Shown here one piece after another: positions 46,101 to 57,653 of a stretch of 64,000 nt of DNA. The translations under genes were made by a program, and so were the position numbers. Positions within the stretch are counted from its first letter, which is position 1, and each line of letters starts with the position of its first letter. This DNA comes from Diospyros lotus (lineage: Eukaryota; Streptophyta; Magnoliopsida; Ericales; Ebenaceae), in assembly GCF_014633365.1 (NCBI RefSeq), contig NC_068341.1, positions 372,001 through 436,000 on the forward strand, written 5' to 3'. A model generated the notes under the pieces. The model was given only the letters and a program-made list of their open reading frames with translations. It made no database searches and was not told the origin of the DNA.

Positions 46101-49100
46101 GTGCGGGGGCAACTGTAAATGGTGGAAGAAAATGAAAACGGGAATGAATGAGAAGGAATTGAAGAAGGCCGGGGGTCTTATTCTTGAGGAAACAGGAAAT
46201 AAAATACAGTTCCTAATTTGAACTGTAGCCTGAATTTTCAAATTCTGTCTCTATTTGCAGAGCATTTTTTTTTTTTTTTTTCATCTTTGTAGTCATGCGT
46301 GCTTATAGCTTGTACCGAGTTCACATGGCTGTGTCCTGGGAAACCCGGGGAGACTTGAGCTTTCCTTTGCTTGAATTTCCTGCTTGGCTGGGGAGAAAGA
46401 TCGTGGATAGTACACTTAAAGAATTAAAAGCTCAAACCTTCATGTTATAGATAATGTCTGATTGAATAATTGTGTTTGCCTTTTCATTTCCTAATAAATT
46501 GTCTAACTAAATCATGTTTCTATAATCAATTTGATCCCTGATTGAATTCTGGTAATTGACTGCTTGAAAGATCAGTTGGATGCCAGAAAAAGTTGCTTGG
46601 ACAGTGAAGTTCAGGATCTAGGAACAACAAAGAATATTTAGTTTGCAGTTGACAAATGACAGTCCTGTTCGTTTCTTCAATTGTTGTAGTGTTAACCTTT
46701 ATGTCATTAAGTCCTTTTGTTGTTTAGCTGGAAATCAAAAATGACTTAAACTCGTGGAAACTGTTATTAGTTTCATCACATTCTTCCTGAATCAAATGTA
46801 CTGACAAGGCTATGTACTTATGGCTTTTCTTTTTCCTATTTCTCTTCTAGGTTTGTTTACATTTCCTACAGCTTCCTAGCTTAATAACGACCTAATCAAT
46901 GAGTGAATACGAAGTTCAATATATCGTTAATTGCATGATCTATGTTTATATTTTTCCACTATCTCCATTCCTTGGGTTTTAAATTAATTTGCCCGCGGAA
47001 TAGCGGGTGGCTACATGTTGGGCAGGTTGAAGCAGAGTCCTTAAACCAGTCAAATCAGCTGGATGAGATGTGTGAGAAACTAGAGTCCCAAAAGTTGGTA
47101 ATGGGAAACACGTCGATGCATGTGAAGGTTGTAGAAGAGAATGTTAAAAAGGAAGAGGAGAGGCTTAGCAATGAAATTAGGTCACTTCTTGTTGCTGGGA
47201 CTGCCCTTTCTCTAGCTAGTAAGCATTTGCAGGTAATCTTAGTATGCATTTTACAAAAGCAACTTTCACTTATCTGGAAAAAGAGAAATAATAAAAACTG
47301 TAAAGAGATACTTTGAATGGATTCTTGATACACCCTATACTGGGTCATAGTGATCATGTTACTCCTGGCTACTGTTTGCATGGAATTGTTATCATTCCAA
47401 ACATTGATAAATGGGATATTCTAACCATTCTGAATGTAGTTTATTTTTTGATATAGGGACTCATTTGAAGTATAAGGGAACTATTAACTCTGATTGGAAC
47501 CTTTTTTATTAAGTGATATGGATGTACAATTATTATGGATCGCAGCTTGTTTGTCTCTGTATTGTTTTGTCCAAATGAATATAAGGCAGCCAAGCATGTT
47601 CAACTATTTTTCTATCAGCTCCAAATGCACACATGGATGGATTTTAATTTATAGTTTTGAAGTGATTTGTTATGTTAATAAAATATTTTATCTATGCCCA
47701 TACATTTGATAAGCTACTGAAATCTTTCCATTTTCCAGTCTAACCAAACCACATATTGAAACAAAATTTGATCCACGGTGCTGACTTTGATACTAATTTA
47801 ACTTTCTCGAAGATTGGAGAGAAAGTATAACAAATGAAGAATCTTTATCTAGGGGTTTAGCAACATTGGACAGTGTTAGGAAACTTGGACTAAGGTTGCC
47901 TATAATTGGTTTTATGGTGGATTTAGGGCAATGGAAGTTTTTAAGGATTCTATTAGGTTGAATAAAGCTGGTAGGAAACTTAGATAGAAATTTTTTAAGT
48001 CTTGGGCTGGCTTTAAAGAGTGGGGTTGCATTTGACAAAGCTTGACTACCCCGTGACGTGTCTACACATACTCGAGGACGAGTCTTTTTTTTTTTTTTTT
48101 CTCAAACAAAAGGAGAGTGATGAGGAATTAGAAATATTAAATTTTAGTGTTTGATATTAAGATTTAGGTTTCATTTGCATTTTTGGATTTAAGTTACTAG
48201 ATTTTTGGAACTTCTATTTATTTTGTTGAGATAATTGTAGTTAGAGTGATTACCTTTTAGTTAGAATTTCAACCTATAAATAAACTTATGATGTCATCAG
48301 GAAAAAACATTCTTCTCTTCTTCATACAATTTTTTCTCATTCTGCTCAAATTTTCTTCAATCTTTTTACTGTTCTGTATCATAATGTAACAGAAAATGCC
48401 GAATGGATTTCCCAAGCACCAGTTTACTACCACTCACCTCATGTGCTCATGTATTATTAGTTTACTACCACGCAGGAGACTGATTTGCATGGTATTAGGG
48501 CAAGGTTATGATTTCTAGCTTTTGTTAAACTGAGCCTCATGTCGCCTGTGAGGGGATGGTTTTTCTTTCTGTAGGAACCGATTATAACTTCATTGCAGGA
48601 ATCAAATAGGCTACTTACTGGAGAGAAGGGTTATCTTCATCTTAGAAATGTCCAGAGGTTACTCAGAGTAAGGCAACAATATATGATATCACAAGTTTCA
48701 TTCCTCTATCCTGTGAAGGTTATGGTTGGCCATGCACGTGACCAAGAACTTGAATCATTTACGAGCAATAGAAAATCAGGTAATATGTCAATTGCATGGA
48801 ACTGATGATGATTTGTTTACAGTTATACAGACTAAGTTTTGTTATTTAAAATGTCTTGTCAAATATTAAGTTCAATCACATGCTAATCTGCCATCTCATT
48901 GTGGATGTTTTATTTATTTATTATTATTATTATATTTTTTTTTTTTTTTGGGGGGGGGGGGTTGGTAAATTTTGATCTATATTCAAACACTGGATTACCT
49001 AAATAATAAATATAAATAAATTAAGTACATCAGTGGAAAACCTAAAATTAAAAAATACTAACCAATAAGTTGATTTAAAATTCCTATATCAAACACTAAC

Positions 49101-52100
49101 TACCCAAATATAGATCCATTTATTTATAATTTTTGTAATACGATGACGAAATTTTACAAATACTTGCGTTCAATCCTAAATTAACTTGGTTTGTAATTAG
49201 TGTAAGTTTTACATAATTTTTAGATAATTTCTATATAAAATCGGGCCAAACTAGGCTTTAATTAAAAATGGTTCAATTTGGGTTTGGGCTTGGGCTCCAA
49301 TTGAATTGGTTGAATTGAATTAAGCTGCTTCAATTGGATGTGTTGTATCTATTTGGGTTGGACTTATTAGGTCTTCAATTACAAAAAGTATCTTCCAATT
49401 TTTAAAAGCCTAACTTTCTATTCTCACATAAGAATTGGACCTGCTGAGCCTTTAATGGACTGGGTCTTCAATTATTAGAAAGTGTTTGGTGCTTCTATCT
49501 TATGTCTTCTTTAAAATTGGATTGCACTTGATCGAGTTATGGAATTTCTTGAATTTAGATTAAACGAATTTTCGGGCTTCATTTGACTGAATATATCTCC
49601 TGGATTGCAGCTTCAATTTGGTTTGCCCGAGTTAACATAGTGGTTTCAGTTTGGTTCAATAGAGCTTTTCAGGTTTGGCATTTGGGTCTATAGATAAGAG
49701 GTGTAAGATATAGGGTCTTACTGTGAGAAGCAGGAGAAGACTGGCACTAAAATAGAAGCTTCAAAACCAATTAACCCAACATAGACAAAAGGACCAAAAG
49801 AGGAAGCCCCCACATCTGAAAAGAAAAGAAAAAAAAAAACAAAAGAGAAATCAAAGAGCACCCGGTCTTAAACAAACCCCAAAGCCCTAAACATACCTGA
49901 AATGCAACGGAGGAAATCCAAATCACCTTGTGATGACTACGCCACTGCCAAATCTCACCCACGGGTGATAAGTGTTTTTATATGAATGAGTATATTCAGA
50001 TGAAGTCTAGTGTTTCTCACAGTTGGGGAGAGAGAGAGAGATTGTGCACATACTCAACTTTATTGGGCCCTTTGGGTTTTGCCTCCCCCCTTTTGGCTTT
50101 GGTTATTTTTGTTGAGCTTTCCACTTACCATCCACATGTCTAGGTGTCGATATTATTTATGATATTGTGATAAATACTTACCAGGGCTCATTGTTTTTGG
50201 AAACATTTTATAAGGGCAATTTTGGTTTAATGTTGTGTCCCAACTGTGAGCTATTTATGAGAACTTAATAAGGACAATTTTCCTTTTTCTCTTAAATTTG
50301 TAAAGCTTGCTACCTAGATAAATATGCATCATTTTACTTGTAAGCAATTTATGAGAGCTTAATAGAGCTAGTTTTTTTTTCCTTCTAAGTATAAGTTTAG
50401 GATTTTGTACTTAAAGAGGCTTTATTAATTTTAGTAGCTTTCTGCAGTATTAGTTGTTCACTCTTTCTTCTTCTATGTGGATATAGATGAGTAGCCTAGA
50501 TACGATTCATAACTGTGATTTCTGGATGTAATGCTCTATTTGATCTCTCAACTCTTGCCAAAACAAAATCTAATTTTTCTGTCATAAGCTGTATTACTCA
50601 GGATTTAACTACCTTAATCTCTGAACCTGCTACTAAGTTCTTTGTTCTCTTTCTGTTTCCTTTTCCAGGAAATTCTGCTGGATCCAAACCTGTTGACCCG
50701 GAATCATTGACTATTTCAGGTCTTCATCTCACTGTGCTCCCATTTAAGACGAGTTTTTTCACCGATAAGAAGGATATTCAGAGATCTGCAACAGCCCTGG
50801 GATATGTTGCTCATGTGTGTTCTCCTAACCCTGGATAACATTACCAAGCTGTATTTTGACATGGATTCTCAGTTTTTTTGCTTTAACTGTCAAATGTCAT
50901 ATTAGAATGTGTTGCTTATCTCAAGGACTTCCAAATCCATTTACTTCAGGAATTCACTTCTGAACCATTGGTATTTAATTACTAGTAGTTGTTTTCTTCC
51001 CCGGAAAAAAAGAAAAAAAGAAAATGAAAGAGATAATATTTCTATTTTATGATTGCTTTTGGTTGCAGTTTTGGTGCAAAAAGTTCTTAGTTTGTTCTAG
51101 ATAGAAAAATGCCAGAAGTTTGACTTAATTTTCTTTCCTCCTCCCCCCCCCCCCCCAAATTTCCTTACAGGCTGTTTCAGTTATTGCTACCTATTTAGAA
51201 GTTCCATTGCGTTACCCTCTGCGGTTGGGAGGTTCTCGGTCGTATATTATTGATTATGCACCTTCATTGGAGTCCTCTTCATCTGATTCAACATCAAATT
51301 CATTGCTTTCATCAAATTTAAAGCCTACAGAATTTCCTCTCTTTTTAGATGGTCAAGAGACAACAAGAGCGGCTTATGCTGTATTTTTGCTTAACAAGGT
51401 GTGCCTTTGTTGGTGTCTATCTTTTGATTGAATGGCTAGCATGATGTGGGTAAATTATAGGACTAAAAGTAGTGTTTCCATTCATTTATTTTAGTTCCGT
51501 TATTTTTGTCATCTATATTTGTTCATTAAAGTTTGTGAAGTTCATTAGTATTTGTTATTGCTATTTTTTTCCAGAGGTTCTGGATTCCTACATGAATTTG
51601 ATATGCATGCTGAAAAGTGGTGATGTGACTTCTTTGTCTGATACAACCAAATTATCTAGGTTTAGGTTAAAAACTTTCGATGTTTCTTTTTCCGTATATT
51701 TCTATGTTTCTTTTTCTGTATATTTAGTATGATGTATTTCCAAATTACCTAAATTTTTTCAGATGGGCTTGAATGGCAGTAGGTATATGAATATTGGTAG
51801 TATGTCCTATATATTGAAAAGTGTGTACACCTAGCCAAAAAAAAGTGTAGACATATATACATGTGATGCTAATTTTTGCTTTTGTTAGATAACATTTGTT
51901 TTCAAAATTTCAGTTCTTATGATTTTGTAGGGATTCTGAAATCCTCCTCTACTGACATCTTAAGTGCTTTGTATTCCCACTTAATACAATACACTTTTTT
52001 CCCAGATTGGTGAATTTAGTAATTCAAAATGGATTCCAGAGGTCTTCTTTTCATATATTTATTTCTTAAACATTTTCTTGGGATAAAAAAGCAAAATAAT

Positions 52101-53091
52101 TAATATCATTTTTCATAGGATTTGGCATCTTTGCAAATATCTCCAAGTAGTGGTTTAAGAAGCACAAGTACGTTAGTAATGAGTTAGTTTTGACCTAATT
52201 TGCATGGAGATGGATACAATATGATGTGGACTCTGCCACAACAATTCTGAAGCAAATTAAGACATGATGAAATTGTTTCTTCAATTTTGCACTACAAATG
52301 CATATTCTATATTCATATGTCTGAAGTGTGAATAAAATGTGCTAATACATATTTTAGAAAGCTCTATTTATAAATAAATTTGAAGTGTTGTGCTTTATAA
52401 TTCATAAATGAAAAGTCCAAGCAAGTGGAATCAAGAGGTATAAATTTATGTGTGCTTATTTCATTGTTGGATCCTGAGTTTTTTATGCAAATTTTATGGA
52501 ACATGTGTTTGAGCTATTGGTATGTCTCACCCTCGAGTGCTATAGAAAAGGCTTGCTCGGATGCATAGCTAACAAAAATTGGGAAGTTTACAACAGAAGT
52601 AGCGTGTGGTGTTGGACATCAACAATACACACCTTTTAGAACTTTCTGTTGTTTTTAGGGTCTCACCTCACATTTCCTTTAATGTAGTTTTTGCAAATCT
52701 TATTGCAAGAGGGAATAAGGGATGAATTCTTTCTTATCAAATTATATTCCCACTTTGTTAAATGTAATAATAGTGGCTGCTTTATGAGTTATGCTCCTAC
52801 AAATGAATCAAGTTAGTAGAAGAAATGGATCAAACTAGGCATTTTGGCTTTTACATCCTTTGCCGACACGATTTCATTGAAGATTCCCAAATAAGCATGA
52901 TTAGTCACTGCCTTTCTTGAATGACTTTTTATCTTATTTTTCTTTGTTTCTTTTCTTATCTCTTATGATTGTAGGATATAGAGCAGCTCTTGAATTTCAT
53001 TGGCGTCAAGAGTTTAGGCCCACGCCATGTACTGGCTAATTTGAAAGAGCTTCTAAGGACCATCCTTTCTGCCGAATACATAGATACGTGA
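45799..53091 (+). CDS. VPS38: VPS38/UVRAG-like subunit of the class III PI3-kinase complex
   Basis: Six exons: 45799-45996, 47026-47232, 48599-48779, 50669-50814, 51171-51398 and 52975-53091. Phases fit and give 358 aa. The start is chosen because [10 protein letters not shown] and the conserved [14 protein letters not shown] lie just after it, as in the Arabidopsis protein as I recall it. Residues about 40-160 are coiled coil (leucine-, glutamate- and lysine-rich). The C-terminal half carries the conserved core ([65 protein letters not shown]). Plant VPS38 works with VPS34, VPS15 and ATG6/Beclin to make PI3P on endosomes for vacuolar sorting. No break is seen. Intron 2 contains an LTR-retroelement remnant. 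Confidence 0.9.
47770..48410 (+). mobile_element. 3' fragment of an LTR retrotransposon in VPS38 intron 2
   Basis: ACTCGAGGACGAGT near 48070 is followed by a T run, a polypurine tract (AAAAGGAGAG, about 48108-48117) and TGATGAGGAATT. This is the usual layout of the end of a Ty3/gypsy internal region and the start of its 3' LTR. An LTR of about 280 bp would run from about 48119 to about 48400, with a TATA-like CCTATAAATAAACTT near 48276. No 5' LTR or clear target duplication is found, so the element is truncated. Confidence 0.5.
48780..50668. other. VPS38 intron 3, no gene
   Basis: A 1.9-kb AT-rich intron with T and G runs at about 48935-48962 and repeated TTCAATTTGG-like words between 49260 and 49680. 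No conserved coding or element boundaries were found. Confidence 0.5.
51399..52974. other. VPS38 intron 5, no gene
   Basis: A 1.6-kb AT-rich intron. A local repeat of TTTCTTTTTCYGTATATTT occurs twice near 51685-51727. No other feature was recognised. Confidence 0.5.
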
Positions 53092-53999
53092 TCTGAATTT
53101 CTATTACTTTTGTTTGTAAGCTTTTGTAAATGTATTGTTGCTATTATTTGTATTTCTTGCAGGGTGCAATTTTTTTCAATGGAGCACCTTGCCATACACC
53201 TTTATGAGCTGTTGTTTTGTCATAGAGCAATGCAAATTATATACTTTATTTTGAATTGAATCCGATAATTCTCTTCTCTTTTGGAGTTGGCGGTGTAGTT
53301 AGTGTCATGCTTCTGTTAATTTCATGGAAAAGATGAAGCATGATAAAGTAACCTAGTCTGGTACATCAGAGGATATATATATTATACAGACGAAGAGCAG
53401 CCTAATCATCTATCTATGCTTGTGTTATATTTGTTTTTGCAGAGATGTTGTTTGAACACTCAAATTTGATATTTATGGTGATACTCTGCATCAATATTCA
53501 ATTTCCTTTTGTTTCCCTTTTGTTTTTTTGCCTAATATATATATATATATTAGGCACTAATCGAAGGTTAATAACCAAGTATTTACATTTACACAAACAT
53601 ATATAATTACTAATACTTATGTTCTTTTTTTCTCTTTTGTGTCATAGAATCATATATCTACTGTTTGATTCTGTTGCTACTTTACAAGGTTCTCTTATGT
53701 TAGTTAATATTAATTTAGAGGTACATATGCTGATGATTTAAGTTAATGTTAATTACCACAAATTAAAAGAGTGATCGCATATGCTTTGCTTCGAGCCTTT
53801 GATTAGATTTAAAATTATTTTTGCTGTCTTTGGGTGCTGGTGTGTATGTACTGTGTATTACATAAAGCTTAATTTGTTTCTTATTATTTTATTTTATCCA
53901 TATTTTTTGGGTAATGACAAGTTTTGGTATATTCAACCTCTAATATGAGTGTGTGTGGTAAGCAAGGAGGACAGGGTCATTTTTCACCCAAAATAAGGA
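53092..53999. other. VPS38 3' flank with a perfect AT palindrome
   Basis: This holds the 3' UTR and downstream DNA of VPS38. At 53530-53555 a 26-bp perfect palindrome, GCCTAA followed by AT repeats and TTAGGC, could extrude as a cruciform. No gene is seen. Confidence 0.55.
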
Positions 54000-54611
54000 A
54001 TGAATTTAGAAAAATTCTATTCACAGCCCACATTACTACTCTTCACAGCCCATCGTGTCAAAATTCACTAACATTCTTTAAAAACCCTATTTTACCCTTC
54101 ACAGCCACAGTCATCTTCATTCCTTTTCACTCCCCACAGTGGCACACATCTATTTGCACCATTTCTTTTGCACACTTATCTCTTCACACTTATCTATTCA
54201 CAGCACACATTATTATTCTTCACATCCCACCATTTCTTTTTCTCTGTCCCCCGAATCTACACATATATACACACACAAACACACATATATATATATATAC
54301 ACACACGAACGGCCATGTATGTGTGTACACACACAAAAATGCATGGCCACCATGGCCGTTTGTGTGTGTGTGTATAGGTGTACGGCCATGTGTGTGTGTA
54401 TAGGTGTATATATATATATATATATGGGTGTTTGAATGTGTGTGAGAGAGAGAGATGGGTGTGTGAGAGGGAGATGGTGCATATAACTACTGTGGGTTGT
54501 GGGGAATAAAAAAAAGAAGAAAAATGACTGTGGCTATTAAGGCTAAAATATGAATTTTGGTGGGATGGCGAGTAATAATGTGAACTATAAATAAAATTTC
54601 TCATGAATTTA
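54000..54611. mobile_element. 594-bp Mutator-type foldback MITE with 9-bp target duplication
   Basis: ATGAATTTA occurs at 54000-54008 and 54603-54611. The element between them starts GAAAAATTCTATTCACAG and its end, complemented, reads GAGAAATTTTATTTATAG. The inverted arms continue for more than 100 bp, including CACAGCCACAGTCAT near 54100 against ATGACTGTGGCTATT near 54523. The centre is itself palindromic: CACACACGAACGGCCATG near 54300 against CATGGCCGTTTGTGTGTG near 54351, with CA/TG and TA repeats. No coding capacity is seen. The 9-bp duplication and long inverted arms fit a non-autonomous Mutator-like element. Confidence 0.78.
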
Positions 54612-55440
54612 TGCAAAAGTGGTGTACCGTCGTATCCCTGAGATTTAGAATAATTAGATAAACTATTCTAACAAGGAGTAATTTGTTAAAAGAGCCCTAC
54701 CGGCTAGCTCCACGAGTAGTCGGGAAGGAATTGAAGTGATTAAGGAATGATTATGGATGAAAAGTAACGGTCATTAATTAATTGGGACGCATTATAATAT
54801 GTTCTTTTAGTTTAAATTAAATAATAGAGGCAAGTACTTAAGATTAATTAATTAATGATTTAGCTGCTGCTGCCTGCCTGCTGCTCATCGTAATGAAACT
54901 TCAAATATATATATATATTAATATATATTTGCCACCATTAATATCCCTAAGGTATAAATATAGATACATTAATATTCATGTTGCAGGTGATGGGAATGAA
55001 TGACAATTCAAATGTCAACACTCTTAATTACGATTACGTGCCATTGCCACCATTAAAATACAGATTATATATATATATATATATATGAAAGCAACAAATT
55101 AAAGCACGCATGCAGTGAAGTGACATTAATTGACGATCGACTCATCGAGAGCAAATATCTTTATATTATATATAAAAGAAAGAAATGGGACTAATCACAG
55201 TAAGTATTAATTCTAAGCTCTCTCTCTCTATCTATATATATATATACTAATAAATACAAGGATTAAGGAGTAGAGTAATCGTACGTGTCTATATATATAT
55301 ATATATATATAGTTTTGAAAATCACCAAATGCTATTAAAGTTTTATAAAATTAATTATTATATAAAACAAGCACTACCAGCCCCCAACAAACACCCACTT
55401 TAATTTGCCAACATTTTTTTATATATGCCTTTAATTACAT
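54612..55440. other. AT-rich intergenic DNA with microsatellites
   Basis: Several (TA)n runs (near 54906, 55068-55086, 55234-55250 and 55292-55311) and a CT run near 55220. No gene is recognised. Confidence 0.55.
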
Positions 55441-55449
55441 AATAATGGG

Positions 55450-57402
55450 GTGGATAATACTACATGAACAATTTTATCGCAACAACTTGGCTAATAATCA
55501 AATTTATCACGATATTTTTAAACCTAATAAGCAATCCAATTTTTGAATATCGGCCCAAAACCTTCTTCCTCATACTCTCTCTCTCTCTTTCCCCCCAATT
55601 TAAGTTTCTTCCTCACACTCTCTCTCTCTAGAGTGTCTTCCCAAAAAGCCAACGCCTCTTTGATCTACTAGATTTTTTAGATTTTCAGTGTCCCCTGCTA
55701 CAACAACGGAGGTCCTTTGACATCCCCTCCACCACTCCGACAGTCTCTTCTCTGGAGTCCCTTCCCTTACTTTGTCTCTTGCTCTCATCGTCGGTCTCTT
55801 GTTCTCTTTCTTTCTCTCTCTCTCTTCTCGTTCTCGTCGCCATTATAGCTAGAGTCACCTCCACCATGCCATTGAAGCCACCACCATCAACGCTTCTAAT
55901 CGCCACCACTATTCGCCTCCATCTCCTTCGATCTCTCTCTAGGTCTTTTTTCTCTTTGGATCTTCTCTCACTCTAATTCTTCACTCTCTCTCCGTCGCCA
56001 CCGATGTTCTTTTGTTGTCATCGTTTCCCACTGTCCACATCTATTCGGTTGATTATTTTATTTTTAATTTTTAAAAAATTAAATTAACACATATATAAAT
56101 ATATAATATATTTATTAAAAATATATTTGAATATAACTTTGGTTAAATACACATATTTTTTAAATAAAAGTATAATCTAAACATAAATACAAATAAATAA
56201 CATATTTTGAGTTAAAAATATTTTTATGTTATTATTTATTTATATTATTTGCATAACGTGAAATATAATATTATGATTTGTATAATTTTATATATAATTT
56301 TTGACTTTTATAAAATGTGATATTATGATTTTGTATAATTTAACATATAATTTTTAATCTTTTAATTTTAACAATATAAATAAATAATAACATAAAAATA
56401 TATAATTATTTATACATAAGATAATTATAAAATATATAAAATTTTATGTTTTGTATGAATGATAAAGAGAAAAAATATAATTGTATTGTGATTGATATAT
56501 ATGAATATATCTTAATATTAAAAATAAATATTATAATATTATGGTTTATAGATTGATTTTATTTTATAACTTAAAAAATAAAATAAAATTACAAAAATAA
56601 TTTCTTCAAAATAGCAAGCCAAATTATGCTCTACATATTATAAGCTATGTTCTTAAAATTTTTAAAAGTTGCAAAATAGATTTAATTTGGTATAAATAAT
56701 TTTGTATAATATATTTTTAATTTTTAATTATATTTAAAAAATATATTTACGTATATTTATACATATATAAATTTTTTTTGTAATATATATACTTAGTTTG
56801 TGTATATTTATATTTTATAGAATATACTGAAAAAAGTTTATGTTTTGTATGAATGATCTGAGCGGCGAACGACGGCAGAGACGGCTGCAACGACGGCGAG
56901 AACGAGAAGAGAGAGAGAGGGGGAAAGAGAAGGAGATGAAGACGAGCTCTCACGTGAGATCAACTGCCAGCAGATGAAGGCGAGCTCGCGACAGAGGACC
57001 GGACGGCCGCGGGCAAGAACGAGAGAGAGAGAGTACGCCGGAGACGACAGATCCAGACCAGATTACGCCACCGAAATTTGGCTAGAGAGACGATGTCGCA
57101 CTTGCCCAGATTTGGCCGGAGATGTTGCGGTGAGAGAGAGAGATGGAAGAGAGCGAGAGAGATACGTACGCAGGTAGGAGAAGCACGCAGCTCGCAGAAG
57201 TCGGCGGCAATGGTGGAGAGAGATAGTACGTACGTCTCAGCTTGCAGAAGCAAGCGGCAATGGTGGACAGAAAGAAAGAGAATGAGGAAGAAAGCGTTTA
57301 AAATATTGATAGGGGTAGATTTGTAATTGCATTAGAGATATATGTGTAATTTCATTTGAGGTTGTCAAAACTGATTGGCCGTGTAGTGTTGTAGCACTAT
57401 CC
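55450..57402. repeat. candidate 1.95-kb inverted-repeat element upstream of the phosphatase gene
   Basis: The left arm (about 55450-55990) is pyrimidine-rich and the right arm (about 56860-57402) purine-rich. Complementing the right arm gives similar blocks in the same order: GGATA..CTACA, then CAAT, then CTTCTTCCTCATNCTCT, then CTCTCTTCTCGTTCTCG. The centre (56040-56850) is extremely AT-rich. This suggests a diverged foldback or Mutator-like element. The match is patchy, I find no target duplication, and ORFs in the arms look like low-complexity artefacts. Confidence 0.35.
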
Positions 57403-57653
57403 ATCCATCCAGCCAGATGGGGTTAGGCGGAAGGAACACATCATGCATGTCAATGCCATCCCCTTTTGTCACCTTTCTGTTTCTGTTAGTCTCTTTCTGT
57501 TTCTGTTTCTTATCCATCCATTGTTATTATTTATATATATTAATCCCGGAAGCTGCTGCGCATATTCTCGGTGCTCGCTAGCTGGGTTGAATTTGCTTTT
57601 GTTTGATGTGTTCATTAAATTATTAATTAATAAGCTTGATCGTCCAGAAACTA
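57403..57653 (+). promoter_or_regulatory. upstream region of the purple acid phosphatase gene
   Basis: The 250 bp before the start codon contain a TATA-like stretch (ATTTATATATATTAAT, about 57529-57544), about 110 bp upstream of the ATG, preceded by CT-rich sequence. This is a plausible core promoter and 5' UTR. No phosphate-starvation element was identified with confidence. Confidence 0.4.

Noticed and set aside
46569..46640. Coding-like stretch ([17 protein letters not shown]) in VPS38 intron 1
   Set aside because: Exons 1 and 2 join in phase and align with the expected protein without it, and it ends in a stop. It could be an old alternative exon but is not supported.
53924..54616. ORFs on both strands rich in His, Thr, Tyr and Val
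   Set aside because: They are translations of CA/TG and TA repeats within the foldback MITE.
55600..57330. Short Arg/Glu- or Ser/Leu-rich ORFs on both strands
   Set aside because: They are translations of CT/GA-rich low-complexity arms.
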